Of a stretch of DNA of 46,475 bases, positions 41,120-46,475 are shown piece after piece; the stretch's first letter is position 1; each line of letters starts with the position of its first letter. Source of the stretch: Armatimonadota bacterium. Lineage in GTDB: Bacteria > Armatimonadota > Zipacnadia > Zipacnadales > VGFC01. Where the stretch lies: positions 1 through 46,475 of the forward strand of contig VGFC01000009.1 in NCBI GenBank assembly GCA_016869045.1, read 5' to 3'. The notes beneath the pieces are model-generated. The model searched no databases, was not told where the DNA came from, and saw only the letters and a program-made list of their open reading frames with translations. The position numbers and the translations under genes are program-made.

Positions 41120-42346
41120 TTGAAGCTGCTGGTCATCAACTGCGGTAGCTCGTCGGTGAAGTACGCGCTCTATGAGATGGACACGGAGGCGGTGCTGGCC
41201 TCAGGCCTGGCCGACCGCGTCAGCGTGAGAGGCGGCGACGAGGCGACGCTGAAGCACGAGCCGGTCGGTCGCGACGCCATCACGGTCTCCCGGCCGATGC
41301 CCAACCACACCTCCGCCATCGGCCTCATCATGGAGGCGCTCACCGACCCCGCGCACGGCGTGCTCGACAGCGTGCGCGAGATTGAGGCGATCGGGCACCG
41401 GGTGGTACACGGCGGCACGAAGCACGCGAGTTCGGCGCTGATCGACGCGGACGTGATCGCCGCCATCGAGGCGTGCGTCGAGCTGGGACCGCTCCACAAC
41501 CCGCCGAACCTCGCGGGCATTCGGGCCTGTGCGAGCGTCCTGCCCGATACGCCGCAGGTGGCCGTGTTCGATACCGCCTTCGGACAAACCGTCCCGCCTC
41601 ACGCGTACCACTACGCAATCCCGCACGACCTCTATGGGAAGTACGCGATCCGGCGCTACGGCTTCCACGGCACGTCGCACCGCTATGTGTCGGGGATCGC
41701 CGGCGGCTTGCTGGCCGAGCGGGGTGTGCCTCGAGAGACGCAGCGGATCGTCACCTGCCATCTCGGGAACGGCTGCAGCATGAGCGCCGTGCTGGGCGGC
41801 GAGTGCGTCGATACCAGCATGGGCCTCACGCCGCTTGAGGGCCTCGTGATGGGCACGCGCTCCGGCGACATCGACCCGGCGCTGGTGTGGTTCATCATGG
41901 AGCATGAGGGCATCGACACGGACCAGGTCGATGCCCTGCTGAACAAGCAGAGCGGGTTGCTCGGCGTGTCGGGAATCAGCAGCGACATGCGCGACGTGCT
42001 CGCCGCCGAAGCGCAGGGCAACGAGCGGGCGAAGCTCGCCCTCGATGTGTACTGCTACCGCATCCGCAAGTACGTGGGGGCCTATGCGGCGGCCCTGGGC
42101 GGCCTCGATGCCCTCGTGATGACGGCGGGGGTCGGCGAGAACTCTCCGATCATCCGCCGCCGATGCGTGGAAGGGCTCCGGTTCCTCGGCCTGTGGCTCG
42201 ATGACGCGGCGAATGACGCGGTCGTCGGGCCGAAGCAGCCCCAAGACATCGCGCAGCCCGACAGCCCGGCGCGCATCTACGTCGTCCCGACGGATGAGGA
42301 ACTCACCATCGCGCGTGACACGAAGGAGATCGTAGGGCGAAATTAG
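41120..42346 (+). CDS. ackA: acetate kinase
   Basis: This 408-residue enzyme interconverts acetyl phosphate and ADP with acetate and ATP. Key residues are visible in VINCGSSSVKYALYE (Asn7 region), IGHRVVHGGTK (catalytic Arg), YGFHGTSHRYVSG (His), HLGNGCSMSAVLGG and MGLTPLEGLVMGTRSGDIDP (Arg). The last expected Glu is in MTAGVGENSPIIRR. TTG 41120 after CCGGGAGAG gives the standard MKLLVINCGSSS start. Its final residues and stop codon lie in the left arm of the hairpin at 42336-42408, where GTAGGGCGAAATTAG encodes V-G-R-N-stop. No pta lies next to it. Confidence 0.97.
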   Translation: MKLLVINCGSSSVKYALYEMDTEAVLASGLADRVSVRGGDEATLKHEPVGRDAITVSRPMPNHTSAIGLIMEALTDPAHGVLDSVREIEAIGHRVVHGGTKHASSALIDADVIAAIEACVELGPLHNPPNLAGIRACASVLPDTPQVAVFDTAFGQTVPPHAYHYAIPHDLYGKYAIRRYGFHGTSHRYVSGIAGGLLAERGVPRETQRIVTCHLGNGCSMSAVLGGECVDTSMGLTPLEGLVMGTRSGDIDPALVWFIMEHEGIDTDQVDALLNKQSGLLGVSGISSDMRDVLAAEAQGNERAKLALDVYCYRIRKYVGAYAAALGGLDALVMTAGVGENSPIIRRRCVEGLRFLGLWLDDAANDAVVGPKQPQDIAQPDSPARIYVVPTDEELTIARDTKEIVGRN

Positions 42347-42408
42347 GGACAGGCCCCAATTTCCGGCATGACGTCCGCCGGAAATTGGGGCCTGTCCCTA
42401 ATTTCGCC
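42336..42408. repeat. long hairpin with GACGTCC loop, copy 2
   Basis: Arms at 42336-42367 and 42377-42408 are perfectly complementary over 32 bp. The nine-base loop ATGACGTCC contains the same GACGTCC as copy 1. The left arm carries the last codons and stop of ackA, and the right arm ends just before the Shine-Dalgarno AGGAGG of the HD-domain gene. Confidence 0.88.
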
Positions 42409-42421
42409 ATAGGAGGCCTCC

Positions 42422-42985
42422 ATGCCCACCCGCGAAGAGGCGCATTCCCTCCTCTGCGAGTATACGCAGAACGCGAACCTCCGCAAGCACGCCTACGCCG
42501 TCGAGGCTGCGATGCGCCTCTACGCGGAGCGGCTCGGCGGCGACCCGGACGAGTGGGGGACCGTCGGCCTGCTGCACGATTTCGACTATGAGCAGTACCC
42601 CCAGGCGCCCGACCACGCGACCCAGGGCGCTGAGACTCTCCGCGAGCGCGGCTATCCCGAGCACTGGATTCGCGCGATCCTCAGCCACGCGGACTACATG
42701 AACGTTCCACGTGAAACACCGATGGCGAAGGCGCTCTTTGCCATCGACGAACTGACCGGCTTCATCGTGGCGGTAGCGCTTGTGCGGCCCACGAAGAGCA
42801 TCATGGATGTCGAGGTGAAGTCCGTCCGCAAGAAGATGAAGGACAAGGCCTTCGCCGCCGCCGTCAGCCGCGAGGATATCGCCCACGGTGCCGAGGCCCT
42901 CGGCATCCCCCTCGACGAGCACATCGCGGTCGTCATCCAGGCCATGCAAGGCATCGCGGCAGAGCTGGGGCTGCCGGGGTCATAG
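42422..42985 (+). CDS. HD-domain phosphohydrolase
   Basis: This 187-residue HD-superfamily protein has NLRKHAYAVEAAMRLYAERLG (first His), GLLHDFDYEQYP (HD pair) and a later ILSHADYMNVPRETPMAKALFAIDELTGF (further His/Asp). The LRKHAYAVE...HDFDYE pattern is common to HDIG-type phosphohydrolases. ATG 42422 has AGGAGG five bases upstream. The substrate, whether a nucleotide or phosphorylated metabolite, is unknown. Confidence 0.78.
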   Translation: MPTREEAHSLLCEYTQNANLRKHAYAVEAAMRLYAERLGGDPDEWGTVGLLHDFDYEQYPQAPDHATQGAETLRERGYPEHWIRAILSHADYMNVPRETPMAKALFAIDELTGFIVAVALVRPTKSIMDVEVKSVRKKMKDKAFAAAVSREDIAHGAEALGIPLDEHIAVVIQAMQGIAAELGLPGS

Positions 42986-43043
42986 GCCGGCAACATCGTT
43001 GCAGAGAGCAGAGCACAGCCAGTCCGTCGGGAGGTGGTGCCAG

Positions 43044-44402
43044 GTGCATCTGCGAGCAGTCGTGGCATTGGCTGGGCTGGCCGCCCTGTCGGTCCCCTTA
43101 CTCGCCGACGTCTCCTTCACTACTCCCCAGTACACGGTCCCCACCGAGAACGCCTGGGACTACTACGTGGCTGCGTTCGCGCTGCTGCCGCCCAAGGGGG
43201 AGGTGTGGGATCGCGCGCAGCCCTTCGGTGAGCAGCCGTCGATTGCAGGTGTGGAGGCGCTTCTCCGCGAGGGCGGGCCGGCACTGGCGAAGCTCCGGGA
43301 AGGTCTGGGCAAGCCGTGTGTGCCGTTGTACGCAGAGGTCGGGAGTTCCGCGGCAGGCGGCCATGCAGCGCTCGGACCGGCGCGATCGATGGCTAAGTTG
43401 CTGGCCTGGGAGGCGTGGCTGGCTGCGCAGCGTGGGGACAACGAGGGCGCCTTCGCGTCCTGCCTGGACGGCATGATCTTGGGGCAGGACATCGCGCGCA
43501 ACGGCGGGGTGCTGGCGAAGCTGGTGAGCATCGCCTGCGAGGGCATTGCATGCTCCTCGATCCGCCGAGCCATGGCCTCGGCGGCCGGCGACCAGGCGGC
43601 GTTGGCCAGGTTCGTGTCGGGTCTCCAGGATGTCGAGAGCCGCGGGGTGCCCTACGCCGACAGCCTCGCACACGAGTACGGCACCCAGGTCACCTACCTG
43701 AGGTGGCTCCGCGGCAGCGGCGCCATGACGCGCGAGCAGTTCCGGCAGCGCTTTGGCACGCGCGCGATCGGCGCCGCCACCATCCTCGCGCGGCGCGAAC
43801 TGGACGGACGCTACTCCGAAGCCGTGGCGCTCGCCGAGCGTCCCACATGGGAGTGGACCTGGACCCGGCCCAGTCAGGCCGAGAGAGACGCCGCGCTCGA
43901 TGGCTTGACGCGCGCCGTTCGGCTCTTCCCGCGAGCACCGCAGTCCGCGACCCCCTCCCCTCGGCAGCAAGAGGGCTACAACCGGCAACTCGTTCGCGCC
44001 AGGCGTGAGGCGATGAAGGTGTTCTTGCCTGAGGACCAGACGCTTGCTGAGCTGCTCAGCCTGCCCCTGGGGCACGACCAGACCGTCGTGAGGCACCTCG
44101 CGGATGTCCGCGGCACACTCCTCGTCGCAGCTCTTGAGCTCCATCGTGCGCGAACGGGCGAATACCCAGCGGCCTTGGCGAACCTCGTGCCCGCCATCCT
44201 GACCTCCGTGCCCCTCGATCCGTGGTCTGGTGAACCGTTCCGCTATGCCCGCACCACGGCAACCGAGTACAAGCTCTACAGCGTCGGCGCAGACAAGGTC
44301 GATGACGGCGGCGTGGGCCGAGGAATCGGCGCATACACCTTCTCGCTGAACGGGGACGTCCTCTTCTCGCCCGGCCCTCTGCCAGACCCGGGGAAGGGCT
44401 AG
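43044..44402 (+). CDS. secreted protein family member 1 (GspG-like C-terminus)
   Basis: This 452-residue protein starts at GTG 43044 with GGGAGG nearby, followed by a signal peptide ending SVPLLADVSF. The mature N-terminus TTPQYTVPTENAWDYYVAAFALLPPKGEVW is shared with the two paralogues downstream. The middle contains AWEAWLAAQRGDNEGAFASCLDGMILGQDIARNGGVLAKLVSIACEGIAC. The last 80 residues (ALELHRARTGEYPAALANLV...VPLDPWSGEPFRY...EYKLYSVGADKVDDGG) look like the C-terminal segment of GspG/major pseudopilin, with DPW and Y-L-x-S-x-G-x-D. There is no prepilin leader, so it is not a pilin. The function is unknown. Confidence 0.65.
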   Translation: MHLRAVVALAGLAALSVPLLADVSFTTPQYTVPTENAWDYYVAAFALLPPKGEVWDRAQPFGEQPSIAGVEALLREGGPALAKLREGLGKPCVPLYAEVGSSAAGGHAALGPARSMAKLLAWEAWLAAQRGDNEGAFASCLDGMILGQDIARNGGVLAKLVSIACEGIACSSIRRAMASAAGDQAALARFVSGLQDVESRGVPYADSLAHEYGTQVTYLRWLRGSGAMTREQFRQRFGTRAIGAATILARRELDGRYSEAVALAERPTWEWTWTRPSQAERDAALDGLTRAVRLFPRAPQSATPSPRQQEGYNRQLVRARREAMKVFLPEDQTLAELLSLPLGHDQTVVRHLADVRGTLLVAALELHRARTGEYPAALANLVPAILTSVPLDPWSGEPFRYARTTATEYKLYSVGADKVDDGGVGRGIGAYTFSLNGDVLFSPGPLPDPGKG

Positions 44403-44415
44403 CTGGTTGCGGTTA

Positions 44416-44516
44416 CTGAGTCTCGCGTAAGTTGGGAAACACAGAGTGGGGCTCAGACAGGCAGGAATGCCCGTCCTCCAAGACGGCAGGTGTTCGCCAA
44501 CTTACGCGAGACTCAG
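44416..44516. repeat. 20-bp inverted repeat with nested hairpin
   Basis: CTGAGTCTCGCGTAAGTTGG at 44416-44435 and its perfect complement at 44497-44516 form the outer stem. Inside, CCCGTC and GACGGC-type arms around 44470-44487 can form a second hairpin. The element lies between two paralogous genes, 14 bases after the first stop. Confidence 0.8.
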
Positions 44517-44532
44517 CAGGAGGCTGAGTGGA

Positions 44533-45840
44533 ATGCGTCTACGGCTTGCGGCGGCGATCGCGTTGGTTGCTTCCTCGGCTCATGCCCATGCCGACGTCTC
44601 CTTCACCGTCCCCCAGTACACGGTGCCCGCGGACAACGCGTGGGACCACTACGTCGCTGCCTTCGCCCTCTTGCCCCCCAGGGGTGAGCTATGGGATCGG
44701 GTCGAACGCGTGTGGGGGGAGCCCTCGGTAGCCGATGTGGAGGCGCTGCTGCGCGCCGGGTCGCCGGCACTGGCGGTGCTGCGCGGAGGCCTGGGGATGC
44801 CGTGCGTGCCGTTGTACGTCGAGGTGGGCAGCGCGGGCCAGGGACCGCCCCCGCCCTGGGCAGCGGCGCGCCAGATGGCACGGCTGCTCGACTGGGAGGC
44901 CTGGCTGGCCACTCAGCGAGGCGACTACGAGGGCGCATTCGCCTCCTCGCTCGATGGGATCACTCTGGGACAGGACCTCGCCCGCAACGGCGGGACCCTC
45001 GCGCGGTCCGTGGGCATGGTGTGCGAGAACATCCCCCTCCACCGCATCCGCCGCACTGTGGCGGCGGCGGCCGGCGACGAGGCAGCGTTGGCGAGGCTTG
45101 TAGCCCGCCTCCAGGGGCTCGAGGCCCACGAGGTGCCGTACGCGGACTCCCTCGCGCACAGCCACCAGAGGAGCATCGCCTACCTGAGGTGGCTGCGCGA
45201 CAGCGGGACGATGACGCGAGAGCAGTTCCAGCAGCGCTACGGGACGCGCGCCACCGGGGCCGCGGTCATCCTGACCACGCGCGAACTCGACCGACGGTAC
45301 TCCAAGGCCGTGGCGATAGCGCAGGGCCCGACGTGGGAGTGGGTTCCGGCCCCGACCAGACCCTCCACGGGCACTGCCTCCGCGGTCCGCCCGCAGAAGG
45401 CGCGGCGGACCCCGCGGTCTCTGGCTCTGACCCCTCGGCAGCTAGCCCGCCTAGGCCGCCGGTTCGACCGCATCCTGCAGGGGATCAAACGGTGGAGCGA
45501 GGACCTGACGCTCGTGGACTCGTTCAGCCCGTCGCGGTATACAGGTCCGTGGACCGTGGACCATCTCGCGCGTCTTCGTGGCACGCTCCTCGTGGCCGCA
45601 CTCGAGCTACGCCGCGCCCGCACGGGGGAGTACCCCGCGGTTCTGGCGGACCTCGTACCTGGCATCCTGAACTCCGTGCCGGTCGATCCGTGGACGGGCC
45701 AGCCCTTCCGCTATGAGCGCATCAGTGCCACCGAGTACAAGCTCTACAGCGTCGGCCCCGACCGCGCAGACGATGGCGGGGTCGAGAAGGGGCCGAAGAA
45801 CACGGGCCGCTACGACCTGCGCTTCGCCGCGGGGAAGTGA
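44533..45840 (+). CDS. secreted protein family member 2 (GspG-like C-terminus)
   Basis: This is a 435-residue paralogue of the preceding gene. It has a signal peptide MRLRLAAAIALVASSAHAHADVSF, the lead VPQYTVPADNAWDHYVAAFALLPPRGELWDR, then QMARLLDWEAWLATQRGDYEGAFASSLDGITLGQDLARNGGTLARSV. The C-terminal end is ALELRRARTGEYPAVLADLV...VPVDPWTGQPFRYERISATEYKLYSVGPDRADDGG. ATG 44533 has GGAGG about eight bases upstream. The middle linker (about residues 275-330) is rich in Arg, Pro and Thr and differs most from member 1. No enzyme motif is visible. Confidence 0.65.
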   Translation: MRLRLAAAIALVASSAHAHADVSFTVPQYTVPADNAWDHYVAAFALLPPRGELWDRVERVWGEPSVADVEALLRAGSPALAVLRGGLGMPCVPLYVEVGSAGQGPPPPWAAARQMARLLDWEAWLATQRGDYEGAFASSLDGITLGQDLARNGGTLARSVGMVCENIPLHRIRRTVAAAAGDEAALARLVARLQGLEAHEVPYADSLAHSHQRSIAYLRWLRDSGTMTREQFQQRYGTRATGAAVILTTRELDRRYSKAVAIAQGPTWEWVPAPTRPSTGTASAVRPQKARRTPRSLALTPRQLARLGRRFDRILQGIKRWSEDLTLVDSFSPSRYTGPWTVDHLARLRGTLLVAALELRRARTGEYPAVLADLVPGILNSVPVDPWTGQPFRYERISATEYKLYSVGPDRADDGGVEKGPKNTGRYDLRFAAGK

Positions 45841-45911
45841 CCGCCCACCAAGACCTCTCGCCCGGTGAAGCGTCTGCCCTCAATGAGAACCCTCTCCCAT
45901 CGGAGGCGTCG

Positions 45912-46475
45912 ATGAGACTCGCGTGCTGCTGCGTGGTTGTGCCGTTGCTGGGATCGGTCTGCGTTCTCGCCGCGCCGATCAACGTACCCGTCTACCCCGT
46001 GCCCGACGACAACGCCTTCGACCACTACGTGCAGGCGACGAAGCTCTTCCCGGAGGGGCGGCCGTGGGACGAGGCAGCGGGCGATCCCGAGGCCCTGGAT
46101 CCCGCAGAAGCCGAGCTAATCGTGCTGGACGCCGGCGCAGCCTTAGAGGAGTTCCGGCTGGGTCTCGACAAGCCGTGCGTGATGCCCGGCCCGGTCGACT
46201 TCTCCACGACCTTCCCCTACCTCGCGGACTTCCGCAGCCTGACTCGCCTGCTGATGGTAGAGGCGATGGTCCGTCTGAACAACGAAGACGCGCCGGCGGC
46301 GTTCGGCTCGTACATGGACGCGATCAAGCTCGGACAGGACATTGCGCGCAACGGCCCGCTGGTCCACAAGCTGGTCAGCATCGCGTGTGAGTCCATCGCC
46401 CTGAAGCAGATCCGCCGGTCGGCGCCGATGGCCGGTGACGCCAAGGCGCTAGGCGAGCTGATCAAGCGCCTGGAG
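45912..46475 (+). CDS. secreted protein family member 3 (partial, runs off window)
   Basis: An open frame from ATG 45912 with GGAGG (45902-45906) upstream runs 188 codons to the window edge. It starts MRLACCCVVVPLLGSVCVLAAP, a signal peptide, followed by INVPVYPVPDDNAFDHYVQATKLFPEGRPWDE. That aligns with the N-termini of the two preceding paralogues (TVPTENAWDYYV, TVPADNAWDHYV). Later SYMDAIKLGQDIARNGPLVHKLVSIACESIALKQIRR matches the corresponding block of members 1 and 2. It is truncated before the GspG-like end could be seen. Confidence 0.75.
   Translation, partial: MRLACCCVVVPLLGSVCVLAAPINVPVYPVPDDNAFDHYVQATKLFPEGRPWDEAAGDPEALDPAEAELIVLDAGAALEEFRLGLDKPCVMPGPVDFSTTFPYLADFRSLTRLLMVEAMVRLNNEDAPAAFGSYMDAIKLGQDIARNGPLVHKLVSIACESIALKQIRRSAPMAGDAKALGELIKRLE

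Noticed and set aside
1-46475. tRNA, rRNA, insertion sequences, prophage or origin
   Set aside because: No cloverleaf, rRNA-like segment, transposase, integrase or DnaA-box cluster was seen in reading the window; the DnaA-N-like protein is not evidence for an origin.

Overview
The window reads as a chromosomal piece of a GC-rich, diderm-type, probably uncultured bacterium. The best taxonomic hint is a type II pseudopilin (21110-21721) with the [13 protein letters not shown] segment after the methylated N-terminal helix and a C-terminal H-x9-DG motif. I associate that combination with Armatimonadota, with Planctomycetota and Lentisphaerota as the main alternatives. Several URO-D-like proteins, a type I sulfatase, a GH127-like glycosidase and a bacterial alpha-2-macroglobulin fit a carbohydrate-degrading lifestyle in such a lineage. 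No rRNA, tRNA, transposase, phage gene or CRISPR array was seen.

Layout. 1-6771: the end of a URO-D family gene, two tandem CelD/FemAB-type acyltransferases, a Wzx-like flippase, a convergent membrane protein and a second URO-D protein. 6830-14414: a secreted CocE-type hydrolase, then on the minus strand AMMECR1-domain protein, alpha-2-macroglobulin and TlpA-like thioredoxin. 14556-21721: sulfatase, a VapBC toxin-antitoxin pair with its own promoter and operator, a PII-like protein followed by a complete glycyl radical enzyme, a ThDP-dependent enzyme and a pseudopilin. 21702-27690 (minus): an IlvD/Edd dehydratase, pyruvate kinase and GH127-like glycosidase. 27816-29969: three small proteins, one possibly with a DnaA-N-like domain.

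30152-37596 is the most remarkable part. Three consecutive genes encode c-type cytochromes with 32, 6 and 11 CXXCH motifs (49 in total). They are followed by the system II haem-lyase genes resB and ccsA. The 32-haem protein has a NapC/NrfH-like membrane anchor followed by 13 tandem two-haem modules of about 40 residues. The 11-haem protein is fused to a b-type membrane cytochrome, an architecture like Geobacter CbcL. CcsA has its two halves in swapped order. Together this looks like a self-contained quinone-to-periplasm or extracellular electron-transfer system with its own maturation genes.

37620-42985 is housekeeping: universal stress protein, sfsA, rsmD, coaD, a coiled-coil protein, ackA and an HD-domain protein. 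43044-46475 holds three tandem paralogues of a secreted protein family, two of them showing a GspG-like C-terminal end and the third cut by the window edge.

The intergenic spaces carry several families of short inverted repeats: long hairpins with a shared GACGTCC loop, a 29-bp inverted repeat, a 20-bp inverted repeat with nested hairpin, twin short palindromes and arrays of 7-bp GTCTCNN units. One hairpin supplies the last codons and stop of ackA. All calls are from reading the sequence; no search or computation was run.
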